DNA of 64,000 nt from Bog-532 sp963830385 (GCA_963830385.1 CAWHMD010000002.1:1116001-1180000); one strand, 5' to 3'. Numbered from the stretch's first letter, positions 48,026 through 57,326 are shown. Notes: generated by a model from the sequence alone, not told the origin. Made by a program: numbers and translations.

Positions 48026-48976
48026 ATGAGTGAGGTAGCTTCAATCCACCGGCTGGGCTGGCTGGGGACCGGCCGGATGGGGTCGGCGCTGGCGCAGCGG
48101 CTGCTGGCGGCCGGATATGAGCTCGCGGTCTACAACCGGACCAAGGCCAAGGCCGAGCCGCTCGCGGACCGCGGGGCCACCGTGGTGGCAACCCCGGCGG
48201 ACCTGGGCACGGCCGACATCGTGTTCGTCACCGTGGGCGGCTCCGACGACCTGATCGAGGTGATCCTCGGCCCGCACGGGCTGATCAGCGGCCCGTCGGT
48301 GCCCGCGATCGTGGTCGACTGCTCCACGGTCTCGGCGGACGCGTCCCAGCAGGTCCGGGAGCAGCTGGCCGGGCGCGGCAGCGCCCTGCTCGCCGCGCCG
48401 GTCATGGGCAACGCCCGGGTGGCGGAAGCGGGCCGGCTGACCCTGGCCGTATCCGGCCCGGAGCAGACGTTCCAGCAGGCCCGGCCCTACCTGGATCTAC
48501 TCGGCACGGGCGCGACGTACGTGGGCGAGGGCGAAACCGCGCGGATCGTCAAGCTGTGCCACAACCTGCTGCTGGGCGTGGTGGCCCAGACGCTGGCCGA
48601 GGTCACGATCCTGGCTCAGCAGTACGGCGTCAGCCGCCACGCGCTGCTGGAGTGCCTCAACAACAGCGTGATGGGGTCCATGTTCTCCCGGTACAAGACG
48701 CCCGCCCTGGTCAACCTGGACTTCCATCCGACCTTCACCGCCAGCCTGCTGCGCAAGGACTTCGACCTCGGCCTGGCCGCGGCCCGCGCGCGGGAGGTCC
48801 CGCTGCCAGTCGCCGCGGCAGTTCACCAGCTCGTGCAGGCCCTGGTGGGCCGCGGCCACGGCGGCGACGACTTCGCCACACTGCTGCTGATGCAGGCCGA
48901 GTCGGCCGGCGTGACGCTGGTCAGCGAAGACGTGGCCGTCTCGGACGGCCTGGAGTCTGATCAGCCCGACGGCTGA
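48026..48976 (+). CDS. 3-hydroxyisobutyrate-dehydrogenase-like NAD(P) oxidoreductase
   Basis: This 316-residue beta-hydroxyacid dehydrogenase has the Rossmann motif RLGWLGTGRMGSALAQRLL, VVDCSTVSADASQQV, the substrate loop ALLAAPVMGNARVAEAG (in place of the usual DAPVSGG) and the catalytic Lys in ARIVKLCHNLLLGV. It starts the rightward operon with the Liv-type importer and an M24 protein, so it probably oxidises a product of the imported compound. GAGGGG precedes the ATG. The altered substrate loop means the substrate should not be assumed to be hydroxyisobutyrate. Confidence 0.87.
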   Translation: MSEVASIHRLGWLGTGRMGSALAQRLLAAGYELAVYNRTKAKAEPLADRGATVVATPADLGTADIVFVTVGGSDDLIEVILGPHGLISGPSVPAIVVDCSTVSADASQQVREQLAGRGSALLAAPVMGNARVAEAGRLTLAVSGPEQTFQQARPYLDLLGTGATYVGEGETARIVKLCHNLLLGVVAQTLAEVTILAQQYGVSRHALLECLNNSVMGSMFSRYKTPALVNLDFHPTFTASLLRKDFDLGLAAARAREVPLPVAAAVHQLVQALVGRGHGGDDFATLLLMQAESAGVTLVSEDVAVSDGLESDQPDG

Positions 48977-49039
48977 GGCACGCCCGGGGGGGACCTTGAA
49001 CACAACCCGGCAGTTACCAATCCCGAAGGGAGGACCGGG

Positions 49040-50311
49040 ATGAGACCCCACCGGTCCCATCGTTCATACCGTTTCCCAATCCTCAGCCTCGGCGTGGCGG
49101 CGGTAGCCCTGGCCGCAGGCTGCAGCGGCAGTGGTGGCACCACCTCGGGCGGCGGAGGAAGCAGCGGCGGCAGCAAGCCGCCGCTGGTGATCGGCGCGTC
49201 GCTGTCGCTGACCGGCGACTTCAGCGCGGACGGCCAGGCCTACCAGAAGGGCTACGACTTCTGGGCGGCCGAGGTCAACGCGGCCGGCGGCATCCTCGGC
49301 CGCAAGGTCCAGATGAAGATCCTCAACGACAACAGCTCCCCCAGCCAGGTGGTGACCAACTACCAGACGCTGATCAGCTCCGACCACGTCGCGCTGACCT
49401 TCGGCCCGTTCTCGTCGCTGCTCACCGCGCCCGCGTCCGCGGTCGCGCACCGCTACGGCTACGCGTTCGTGGAAGGGGCCGGCGGCGCCACCTCGGTGTT
49501 CGCGCAGAAGCTGAACAACGTGTTCGACGTGAGCCTGCCGGTGGCCAACGAGCTGGATCCGTTCATCACCTGGATCAAGTCGCTGCCGGCGGGGCAGCGG
49601 CCCACCACCGCGGCTTACCCGATGGCCAACGACCCGTTCGCCACCCCGCAGGTGCAGCGCACCCAGAGCCAGCTGCAGCCGCTGGGCGTCCGGACCGTCT
49701 ACTCGCAGGTGTTCCCGGAGGAGGTGGCGGACTACAAGGCTCCCGCCGACGACGTGGCCACCTCCAAGGCCCAGGCGGTGGTGCTGGGCTCGACCGACGT
49801 GCCGACCGTGTCCGCGTTCATGTCCGCCTTCGAGCAGCAGCATTACAACCCGAAGGTCTTCATCGCCGCGGCCGGGCCGGACCAGGGCAGCTCGTTCACC
49901 AGCGCGGTCGGGGCGAAGAACGCCAACGGGATGATGGTGCCCGACGCCTGGTACCCGGGCGCGACCAACAAGCTCAGCCAGGCCATGGTCAAGGCCTACG
50001 TGGCCCGCTACGGCGGCACCGCGTCCGCCATCAACGCCGACGTGGCCGAGGCCTACTCGGTCGGCGAGGTCGTCGACCAGGCCGTGACCCACCTCGGCGC
50101 CGTGGACAATGCCAAACTGATCAGCTACCTGCACAGCGGCGTCACCCTGCAGAGCGTCCAGGGACCGGTCCGGTTCAACGCCCTGGGCGAGAACCTGGTC
50201 GCGACCGCGTACATCTTCCAGTGGCAGAACGGCAACTTCGCCCAGGTCCTGCCGGCCGGTGATCCCGGCTCGGTGAAGATCGAATACCCCAAGCCGTCCT
50301 GGGGCGGTTAG
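49040..50311 (+). CDS. Liv-type ABC importer binding lipoprotein
   Basis: The 423-residue lipoprotein has lipobox VALAAGC, a Gly/Ser linker and a type I periplasmic-binding fold (VIGASLSLTGDFSADGQAYQKGYDFW, ILNDNSSPSQVVTNYQTLISSDHV). It is closely related over its whole length to the frameshifted protein at 45946-47228. It starts 63 bases after the dehydrogenase with GGGAGG upstream and is followed by the full set of permeases and ATPases. The ligand may be an amino acid or a small amide or aromatic acid; the family name alone does not settle it. Confidence 0.9.
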   Translation: MRPHRSHRSYRFPILSLGVAAVALAAGCSGSGGTTSGGGGSSGGSKPPLVIGASLSLTGDFSADGQAYQKGYDFWAAEVNAAGGILGRKVQMKILNDNSSPSQVVTNYQTLISSDHVALTFGPFSSLLTAPASAVAHRYGYAFVEGAGGATSVFAQKLNNVFDVSLPVANELDPFITWIKSLPAGQRPTTAAYPMANDPFATPQVQRTQSQLQPLGVRTVYSQVFPEEVADYKAPADDVATSKAQAVVLGSTDVPTVSAFMSAFEQQHYNPKVFIAAAGPDQGSSFTSAVGAKNANGMMVPDAWYPGATNKLSQAMVKAYVARYGGTASAINADVAEAYSVGEVVDQAVTHLGAVDNAKLISYLHSGVTLQSVQGPVRFNALGENLVATAYIFQWQNGNFAQVLPAGDPGSVKIEYPKPSWGG

Positions 50312-50347
50312 CAGCAAGCGCGGACGAAGGAGCGGCACGGAGCTGAG

Positions 50348-51229
50348 ATGGCACACCAGATCTACCCGGCGATCGTTGACGGCATCCTCGGCGGCGGGGT
50401 GTACGCGCTGATGGCGGTCGGGCTGACGCTGATCTTCGGCGTGCTCGACATCATCAACGTGGCCCAGGGCATCCTGGTCGTCGTCGGCGGCTATCTCAGC
50501 TACGTGCTGTCCGTCCACCTGCACATCGATCTGTTCCTCGGCCTGCTGATCACCGTGCCCGCCATGTTCGTGCTCGGCCTGGTCATCCACACTCTGGTCA
50601 TCCGGCCGCTGCGGGGCGCCGAGCGGACGTCCATGTCGCTGCTGGCCTGCTTCGCCGTCGCGATCATCGCCGAGGGCACGCTGTACTGGATCTTCGGCCC
50701 CAACGTGGTGACGCTGACCGCGTCCTACGTCCGGTCCAGCGTCAAGGTGGCCGGCTTCTACATCAGCGACATCTATATCTACTGCTTCGCTCTCGCGGTG
50801 GTGGCGGTAGCCGTCATCTACCTGCTGCTGTACCGCACCCGGTTCGGCCGCGCGGTGCGGGCCACCATGCAGGACGCAACCGCCGCCCGGCTGGTCGGCA
50901 TCGACGTCAACCGGGTCGCCGCGCTGACGTTCGGGATCGGGGTGGCGGTGACCGCGGCGGGCGGCATGGCCTACGGCGCCACCAGCGGCGGGTTCAGCCC
51001 GAACAGTGGCTACGACCTGATCTCGCGGCTGCTGGCCATCATCATCCTGGGCGGCCTGGGCAGCATCGGCGGTGCCCTGGCGGCCGCGGTCTTCATGATC
51101 ACCGTGGAGTCCGTGGTCGACATCTGGTCACCCAACTGGGCCGTGGCCGTGTTCTACGCCGCGCTGGTCATCGTGCTGACCGTCCGGCCCTCCGGACTGT
51201 TTGGACGGCGAGAGGTGCGGGCCCAATGA
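50348..51229 (+). CDS. livH: Liv-type ABC permease LivH
   Basis: The 293-residue membrane protein begins IVDGILGGGVYALMAVGLTLIFGVLDIINVAQG, the classic LivH N-terminus, and has RTRFGRAVRATMQDATAARLVGIDVNRV and IILGGLGSIGGALAAA, the ATPase-contact and closing motifs. It forms the import channel with LivM, whose ATG overlaps its stop (ATGA). Confidence 0.93.
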   Translation: MAHQIYPAIVDGILGGGVYALMAVGLTLIFGVLDIINVAQGILVVVGGYLSYVLSVHLHIDLFLGLLITVPAMFVLGLVIHTLVIRPLRGAERTSMSLLACFAVAIIAEGTLYWIFGPNVVTLTASYVRSSVKVAGFYISDIYIYCFALAVVAVAVIYLLLYRTRFGRAVRATMQDATAARLVGIDVNRVAALTFGIGVAVTAAGGMAYGATSGGFSPNSGYDLISRLLAIIILGGLGSIGGALAAAVFMITVESVVDIWSPNWAVAVFYAALVIVLTVRPSGLFGRREVRAQ

Positions 51230-52290
51230 CCGCCCCCGTGACGGCCACGGTGAGCCGGGGGCGCCGGACCGTCCTGGCCGCGGGCGTCCCGGCCGTGCTG
51301 CTGGCCGCCGCCGCGCTCTACCCACTGGTGTTCAGCAGCCCGCTCGCCACCACCTACGGATTCGACGCGCTCATCTTCGTGGCGGCCGCCTCCGCCTGGA
51401 ACATCTTCTCCGGCTACTCGGGCTACCTGTCGCTCGGCCACGCGGTGTTCTTCGGCAGTGGCGTCTACGCGGTGGCGATCGGGGCCCGGGACTGGCATCT
51501 GACCGGGGACGCGGTGTTCGGCCTGCTGCCGCTGGCGGCCGCCGTCGCCGCGGTCATCGCGGTCCCGCTGGGCCTGGTCGCGCTGCGGGTCCGGCGGCAC
51601 ACGTTCGTGGTCGTCACGATCGCCTTCTTCTTCATCTTCCAGCTGATGGCGTTCAACTTCTCGTTCACCGGTGGCACCAGCGGGATCGACGCGCCGATCC
51701 TGAACTGGTCGGCGGCCACCTACAACGATCCCTTCTACTACCTGGCGCTGGTCATCGCGGCGGCCGCGGTCGCACTGTCCTGGCTGATCCGGCGGTCCCG
51801 GTTCGGCCTGCACCTGCGGGCGATCCGGGACGACGAGGATCGGGCCCGCGGCCTGGGTGTGCACGCGATGAGAGCCAAGCTGGCCGCGCTGGTGATCTCG
51901 GCGCTGATCACCGGGCTGGCGGGTGGCCTGTGGTACTACTTCATCGCGGCCGCCCACCCGCAGTCCGCGTTCGATCCGCTGTTCGACCTGTCGCTGGCGC
52001 TGATGGGCTTCTTCGGCGGCCTGGGCACGGTCTTCGGCCCCGCGCTCGGCGCGCTGATCCTGGAGCCGGCCCAGCAGTGGCTGACGGTCCAGTTCACCAA
52101 CGACTACCTCAGCGAGATCCTCCTGGGTGTGCTGTTCCTGCTGGTGATCCTGTTCCTGCCGCGCGGCGTGCTGCCCACCCTGGGGGAGTGGGCCGATCGC
52201 TGGCGGGCCCGGTCCGGGGGTCGGCCGGAAGCCCCGGCCGACGGCGACGCCGTGGAGCCGGACCGGCAGCCGGAAGGCACGGCGTCGTGA
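51226..52290 (+). CDS. livM: Liv-type ABC permease LivM
   Basis: The 354-residue membrane protein has several hydrophobic segments and the LivM blocks AWNIFSGYSGYLSLGHAVFFGSGVYA, IRRSRFGLHLRAIRDDEDRARGLGV and ALMGFFGGLGTVFGPALGALIL. A Pro/Glu-rich cytoplasmic tail of about 35 residues follows the last segment. Its stop overlaps the GTG of livG (GTGA). Confidence 0.92.
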   Translation: MTAPVTATVSRGRRTVLAAGVPAVLLAAAALYPLVFSSPLATTYGFDALIFVAAASAWNIFSGYSGYLSLGHAVFFGSGVYAVAIGARDWHLTGDAVFGLLPLAAAVAAVIAVPLGLVALRVRRHTFVVVTIAFFFIFQLMAFNFSFTGGTSGIDAPILNWSAATYNDPFYYLALVIAAAAVALSWLIRRSRFGLHLRAIRDDEDRARGLGVHAMRAKLAALVISALITGLAGGLWYYFIAAAHPQSAFDPLFDLSLALMGFFGGLGTVFGPALGALILEPAQQWLTVQFTNDYLSEILLGVLFLLVILFLPRGVLPTLGEWADRWRARSGGRPEAPADGDAVEPDRQPEGTAS

Positions 52291-53030
52291 CCGCCGAGCT
52301 GCGTACCGAGGGGATCAGCAAGGCCTTCGGTGGCGTCCAGGCCCTGGACGACTGTGCGCTGACCGCGGCCGCGGGCTCGATCACCGGCCTGATCGGGCCG
52401 AATGGGTCCGGGAAGACCACGCTGTTCAACATCGTGACCGGCTACGAGCGGCCAGACGCCGGCGAGGTGTACCTGGCCGGAAAGCGGATCACCGGGGCGT
52501 CCGCGCAGCGGGTGTTCGGCCTCGGCCTGGCCCGGACGTTCCAGCTGACCAGGATCTTCCCCCGGCTCACGCTGCTGGAGAACATGCTGGTCGCGGCCGG
52601 GGGCCATGCGGCGGGCCGGCGCCGGGCGCACGAGCTGCTGGAGTTCACCGGGATCGAGCGTTACGCCGGCGCCCTGGCCGGGACGCTCTCCTACGGCCAG
52701 CGCAAGCTGCTCGAACTGGCCACGGTGCTGGCCGCAGAGCCCGCCGTGGTATTGCTGGACGAGGCCGGCGGGGTGAACCCGACGCTGATCCAGCACCTCG
52801 CGGACCGGATCAGGGACCTGAACGCCCAGGGCACCACGTTCCTGATCGTGGAGCACAACATGGAGTTCGTGATGGGGCTGTGCCATCAGGTCACGGTGCT
52901 GGACCACGGCACGGTGGTGGCGGCCGGGCCGCCGGCCAGCATCGCCCGCGACCCGCGGGTGCTGGACGCCTACCTGGGCACAGTGCCGGATACTGGCCTG
53001 GAAGACGTGGGTGAGCCCGGTGACCGCTGA
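52287..53030 (+). CDS. livG: Liv-type ABC ATPase LivG with altered Walker B region
   Basis: The 247-residue ATPase has Walker A GPNGSGKTT, the LivG-type block RTFQLTRIFPRLTLLENML, signature LSYGQRKLLELATVL and switch His in VEHNMEFVMGLC. After Walker B it reads VVLLDEAGGVNPTL, where relatives have LDEPxAGVNP. One residue, the Pro right after the catalytic Glu, is missing, equal to one lost codon. The catalytic Glu itself is kept. The start is GTG 52287, overlapping livM. Confidence 0.91.
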   Translation: MTAELRTEGISKAFGGVQALDDCALTAAAGSITGLIGPNGSGKTTLFNIVTGYERPDAGEVYLAGKRITGASAQRVFGLGLARTFQLTRIFPRLTLLENMLVAAGGHAAGRRRAHELLEFTGIERYAGALAGTLSYGQRKLLELATVLAAEPAVVLLDEAGGVNPTLIQHLADRIRDLNAQGTTFLIVEHNMEFVMGLCHQVTVLDHGTVVAAGPPASIARDPRVLDAYLGTVPDTGLEDVGEPGDR

Positions 53031-53754
53031 CGCCGCGCTGGCCGTCGAGGGCCTTTACGCGGGCTACGGCGGCGGCGACATCCTGCACGACGTGTCGTTC
53101 ACCGTCCCGCCGGGCGGCATCACCTGCGTGGTGGGCCCCAACGGGGCGGGCAAGTCGACCCTGCTCGCCTCGATCAGCGGGCTGCTGCGGCCGCGCCGCG
53201 GCCGGGTGCTGCTGCACGGCCAGCCGGTCACCGGGCGCAGCCCGCGGCAGATCCTGGATATGGGCCTGGTCCACGTGCCCCAGCACCACAGCCTGTTCCG
53301 GGACATGACCGTGGCCGAGAACCTCGACCTTGGCGCTTATACGCTCCGCGACCGCCGGCAGCTGGCCCGGAGCCGGGCCCGGGTGCACGAGATGTTCCCC
53401 GAGGTGGCCGGCTGGGGGCCGAAGAAAGCGGGCAGCCTGTCCGGCGGCCAGCAGCGCCTGGTGGAGTTCGCCCGCAGCCTGATGCTCGACCCGTCCCTGA
53501 TCATCCTGGACGAGCCGTCGATGGGGCTGGCGCCGAAGGTGCTCCGCTCGGTGTTCGACGCGGTCACGATGATCAACCAGGCGGGCCGGACCGTGCTGCT
53601 GGTGGAGCAGAACGCCCGCGCCGGCCTGCGGCTGGCCACCCACGGGGTGGTGCTGGAGAACGGCCGGGTCCGGCTCACCGGCACTGGCCAGGAGGTGCTC
53701 AGCCACCCGGAGATCGGCGCGCTCTACCTCGGTGGCACGATCCGCGCCCAGTGA
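53011..53754 (+). CDS. livF: Liv-type ABC ATPase LivF
   Basis: The 247-residue partner ATPase has VEGLYAGYGGGDILHDVSFTV, Walker A GPNGAGKSTL, Q-loop VPQHHSLFRDMTVAENLDLG, signature LSGGQQRLVEFARSLM, Walker B LIILDEPSMGLAP and switch region LLVEQNA, all normal, including the Pro missing from LivG. It starts at GTG 53011 or 53020, both inside the end of livG. Confidence 0.92.
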   Translation: MSPVTADAALAVEGLYAGYGGGDILHDVSFTVPPGGITCVVGPNGAGKSTLLASISGLLRPRRGRVLLHGQPVTGRSPRQILDMGLVHVPQHHSLFRDMTVAENLDLGAYTLRDRRQLARSRARVHEMFPEVAGWGPKKAGSLSGGQQRLVEFARSLMLDPSLIILDEPSMGLAPKVLRSVFDAVTMINQAGRTVLLVEQNARAGLRLATHGVVLENGRVRLTGTGQEVLSHPEIGALYLGGTIRAQ

Positions 53755-53779
53755 TCCGCGCACAATGAGGGGATAGACG

Positions 53780-55129
53780 ATGGCCATTCCCACCTTCGGG
53801 CCCAACGCCGTGGACTGGGAGCAGCGGGTCGACCTGGCCCGGCTCCGGGACGAGCGGCTGGCCCGGCTGCGGGCCCAGCTGGAACGGTCGGACCTGGGCG
53901 CGCTGCTCAGCTTCGACTTCGCCAACATCCGCTACATGACCGCGACCCACATCGGCACCTGGGCCATTGACAAGCTGATCCGCTTCGCGCTGCTGCCGCG
54001 GGGCGGGGAGCCGGTGGTCTGGGACTTCGGCTCGGCCGCCCGGCACCATCAGCTGTACAACCCGTGGCTCGACCACACCGACGGCCCCGCCACCCCGGAG
54101 GGAGCGGCCCGGACCGGCGCCCGGGCCGGGATCTCCACCCTGCGCGGCGCGTTCCACCCGGACGCGGGCATCGCCGCCGGGCTGGCCGCCCAGATTGCCG
54201 GGGTACTGCACGAGTACGGCCTGGCCGCCGAGCCGGTCGGCGTGGACATGGCCGAGATGCCCGTGCTGGCCGCGCTGGCCGCCGAGGGTATCCGGACCGT
54301 CGACGGGCAGCAGGTGTTCCTGGAGGCCCGGCGGACCAAGACCCGCGACGAGATCTCGCTCCTCGGCCAGGCCTGCGCCATGGTCGACGCCGCCTACACC
54401 GAGCTGTACGAGTTCCTGCGGCCGGGCGTGCGCGAGAACGAGTGCGTCGGCCTGGTCAGCAAGGTGCTCTACGACCTCGGCAGCGAGTACGTGGAGGGGG
54501 TCAACGCGATCTCCGGTGAGCGCTGCTCACCACACCCGCACGTGTACTCCGACCGGCTGATCCGGCCCGGTGACCCGGCGTTCTTCGACATCCTGCACAG
54601 CCACCTGGGTTACCGGACCTGTTACTACCGCACGTTCGCGGTCGGCAGCGCGTCCCGCGCCCAGCGTGACGCCTACGTCCGCTGCCGCGAGTACATGGAC
54701 CAGGCCATCGCCCTGGTCCGGCCGGGCGTCACCACCGCCGACATCGTCTCGCTGTGGCCGCGCGCGGAAGAGTTCGGCTTCCCCGACGAGATGGCCGCCT
54801 TCGCGCTCCAGTACGGCCACGGCGTGGGCCTGTCCATCTGGGAAAAGCCGATCTTCAGCCGCCTGGTGTCCCTGGACCATCCCGAGACCCTCGAGGAAGG
54901 CATGGTGTTCGCGCTGGAGACCTACTGGCCCGCGACCGACGGCTGGTCCGCGGCCCGCATCGAGGAGGAGGTCGTGGTCACCGCCGACGGCTGCGAGTTG
55001 CTCACCCGCTTCCCGGCCGAGGAACTGCTGGTGGCGGGCCGCAAGTACTGGACCGCGGGCGGTGCGCTGAACACCCTGCGGGAGAACCAGTCCCACCTGA
55101 ACACCCCGGCCGGCCGGGGTGAGGCCTAG
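53780..55129 (+). CDS. M24-family (pita-bread fold) hydrolase with a missing metal ligand
   Basis: The 449-residue protein has a creatinase-type N-terminal domain and an M24 C-terminal domain. Of the five expected metal ligands, D270 (FFDILHS), H347 (GHGVG), E380 (FALETYW) and E395 (RIEEEVVV) are present. The second Asp of the usual GYxSDxxRTF motif is Cys281 (GYRTCYYRTF). M24 members include Xaa-Pro peptidases, creatinase-type amidinohydrolases that need no metal, and DMSP lyase. The substitution and the operon with an importer and a dehydrogenase favour a catabolic lyase or hydrolase rather than a housekeeping peptidase. GAGGGG precedes the ATG. Confidence 0.86.
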   Translation: MAIPTFGPNAVDWEQRVDLARLRDERLARLRAQLERSDLGALLSFDFANIRYMTATHIGTWAIDKLIRFALLPRGGEPVVWDFGSAARHHQLYNPWLDHTDGPATPEGAARTGARAGISTLRGAFHPDAGIAAGLAAQIAGVLHEYGLAAEPVGVDMAEMPVLAALAAEGIRTVDGQQVFLEARRTKTRDEISLLGQACAMVDAAYTELYEFLRPGVRENECVGLVSKVLYDLGSEYVEGVNAISGERCSPHPHVYSDRLIRPGDPAFFDILHSHLGYRTCYYRTFAVGSASRAQRDAYVRCREYMDQAIALVRPGVTTADIVSLWPRAEEFGFPDEMAAFALQYGHGVGLSIWEKPIFSRLVSLDHPETLEEGMVFALETYWPATDGWSAARIEEEVVVTADGCELLTRFPAEELLVAGRKYWTAGGALNTLRENQSHLNTPAGRGEA

Positions 55130-55195
55130 CTGGCGGCCGAGGCGCTGCTGGACGTGCGCGGTCGCCGGCCAGGCGGCCGTCTTTGCGCGAAGCCG

Positions 55196-55224
55196 TTGAC
55201 TATTTGTTGGTTCACGATTTAAAT
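55196..55224 (+). promoter_or_regulatory. Sigma-70-like promoter for the GH30 gene
   Basis: TTGACT (55196-55201), 17 bases, then TTAAAT (55219-55224) give a near-consensus housekeeping promoter in an unusually AT-rich patch. It would leave a leader of about 110 bases before the GH30 start. Confidence 0.5.
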
Positions 55225-55340
55225 CAAGGTCTGAATAAACGGTGCGGGGGGTTCTCCGGATCGCATCCCAGCTCTCTGAGCGGGCCTGCCGCCGGCCGGT
55301 TCGCGTGGGCCGCAGCAGGGCGTGGTGCGCCTGACGAAAG

Positions 55341-57326
55341 GTGGCCCACGTGCGCGTGCCCTTGCCCCGACGCATGAGCTTCCCCCGGCGCCCGGCCCCA
55401 TCGCCGAGCCTGACCTCGCCGCGGAAGGCCGGGCCCCGGCGCCGGGTGCTGGTGCTGGCGGCCGGGGCCGCCCTGATCACCGGGTACGCGGTCGCCGCGC
55501 TGCCGGCCGGCCCGGCTCAGGCGGCCGGCGCCGCCGGGGAGCCGGTGAACATCTGGCTCACCACCACCAGCGGCTCCGGCGGCCGGACCGTGACCCGCGG
55601 GCTCCAGCAGCAGACGCCGGTCGCGTTCGCGAGCGGGCACGCGGGCAGCGGCCAGGTCATCACGGTCGACGAGCGGACCAGGTATCAGCAGTTCACCGGG
55701 GCCGGGGCGTCGATGACGGACACCGCGGGCTACCTGCTGGGCAGCAGCGGCGCGATCAGCGCCAGTACCCAGAGCCAGGTCATGACCAAGCTGTTCAGCC
55801 CGTCCGGCGGGATCGGCTGGACTTCCTGCGCAACCCGATGGGGCGCCTCGGACCTGGCCCGGTACAACTACTCCTACGACGACGTGGCGGCCGGGCAGAC
55901 CGACCCGGGGCTGGCGCGGTTCTCGATCAGCCACGATCTGACCGACATCCTGCCGCTGACCAAGGAAGCGGAGCAGCTCAACCCGAACCTGAAGCTGATG
56001 ATGACGCCGTGGAGCGCCCCGGCCTGGATGAAGGACAACGACAGCTTCACCGACCAGGGCTACCTGCAGTCCCAGTACTACGGGGCCTACGCCCAGTACT
56101 TCGTCAAGACGATCCAGGCCTACCAGGCCCAGGGCGTGCACGTGGACTACGTCTCACCGCAGAACGAGCCGGGCTGCTGCTCGGGGGCCAACTACCCGAC
56201 GATGGCCTGGAACGGCTCCGGCCTGGACTACTTCACCGCGGGTGACCTGCTGCCCGCCCTGCACGGCGCCGGCCTGTCCACCAGGGTGCTGGCGCTGGAC
56301 TGGAACTGGAGCAACTACGCCAGCTACGGCGAGCCGTCGGTCGATGACGCCACCATCCGCAACGACCCGCTGTTCGGCGGGGTGGCCTGGCACGGCTACG
56401 ACGAGGGCAGCGCGGCCGAGCAGAGCACCGTGCACAACCAGTACCCGTCCATCGGCAGCTTCGACACCGAGCACTCCGGCGGCACCTGGATCGCCAACCA
56501 GCAGCAGGAGGACATGCAGAACATCATCGACTACACCCGGAACTGGGGGCAGAGCGTCGTCAAGTGGAGCCTGGCCGTGGACCAGAACGACGGCCCGCAC
56601 AACGGCGGCTGCAGCACCTGCACCGGGCTGATCACCGTGCACGACGGCGACAGCCAGAGCGGGCAGGTGACCTACACGATCGAGTACTACGACCTGGGCC
56701 AGCTGACCAAGTTCGTGCAGCCCGGCGCCTACCGGATCGCGTCGACCGCCAGCTCGTCGGTGCCCAACGTGGCCTGGCAGAACCCGGACGGCTCGAAGGC
56801 CCTGGTCGCCTACAACCAGACCGGAGCGTCCCAGCCGATCACGGTCAACTGGGGCGGCGAGTCGTTCACCTACACGCTGCCCGCCCAGACCTCGGCCACG
56901 TTCACCTGGACCGGCACCCAGAGCGGGACCAGCCTCAGCTCGACCGGCGCGATCGGCGGCTACGGCGGGCTGTGCCTGGACGTCGCGGGCGGCAACGCCA
57001 CCGACGGCACCACCGTGGACGACTACACCTGCAACGGCAGCTCCGCCCAGCAGTGGACGGCCGACCCCAACGGCACCGTGCAGTCGATGAGCAAGTGCCT
57101 GGACGTGGTGAGCGGCGGCACCGCCAACGGCACCAGGTTCGACCTGTACGGCTGCAACGGGACCGGCGCGCAGGTGTGGCAGCCGCGGCCGGGCGGTGCG
57201 CTGTACAACCCGCAGTCCGGTAAGTGCCTGGACGACACCGGCTGGTCGACCAGCCCCGGTAACGCGCTGCAGATCTGGTCCTGCACCGGGGCCGCCAACC
57301 AGGACTGGACGCTGCCCACCGGCTGA
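55341..57326 (+). CDS. Secreted GH30 glycosidase with ricin-type CBM13
   Basis: The protein has a basic signal region (RKAGPRRRVLVLAAGAALITGYAVAAL...AQA), a GH30 barrel (about 75-530) and a C-terminal ricin B-type trefoil (about 540-661) with Cys pairs and CLDV and QxW repeats. Catalytic residues are Glu276 (VSPQNEPG, acid/base) and Glu377 (FDTEHSGG, nucleophile). GH30 enzymes act on glucosylceramide-type or beta-1,6-glucan/xylan substrates. Residues about 160-167 read WTSCATRW where the +1 frame gives LDFLRNPM, which is the conserved GH30 motif. A lost base near 55817 and an extra G at 55840-55843 explain this without breaking the frame. The GTG start is uncertain; ATG 55374 is an alternative. 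Confidence 0.88.
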   Translation: MAHVRVPLPRRMSFPRRPAPSPSLTSPRKAGPRRRVLVLAAGAALITGYAVAALPAGPAQAAGAAGEPVNIWLTTTSGSGGRTVTRGLQQQTPVAFASGHAGSGQVITVDERTRYQQFTGAGASMTDTAGYLLGSSGAISASTQSQVMTKLFSPSGGIGWTSCATRWGASDLARYNYSYDDVAAGQTDPGLARFSISHDLTDILPLTKEAEQLNPNLKLMMTPWSAPAWMKDNDSFTDQGYLQSQYYGAYAQYFVKTIQAYQAQGVHVDYVSPQNEPGCCSGANYPTMAWNGSGLDYFTAGDLLPALHGAGLSTRVLALDWNWSNYASYGEPSVDDATIRNDPLFGGVAWHGYDEGSAAEQSTVHNQYPSIGSFDTEHSGGTWIANQQQEDMQNIIDYTRNWGQSVVKWSLAVDQNDGPHNGGCSTCTGLITVHDGDSQSGQVTYTIEYYDLGQLTKFVQPGAYRIASTASSSVPNVAWQNPDGSKALVAYNQTGASQPITVNWGGESFTYTLPAQTSATFTWTGTQSGTSLSSTGAIGGYGGLCLDVAGGNATDGTTVDDYTCNGSSAQQWTADPNGTVQSMSKCLDVVSGGTANGTRFDLYGCNGTGAQVWQPRPGGALYNPQSGKCLDDTGWSTSPGNALQIWSCTGAANQDWTLPTG

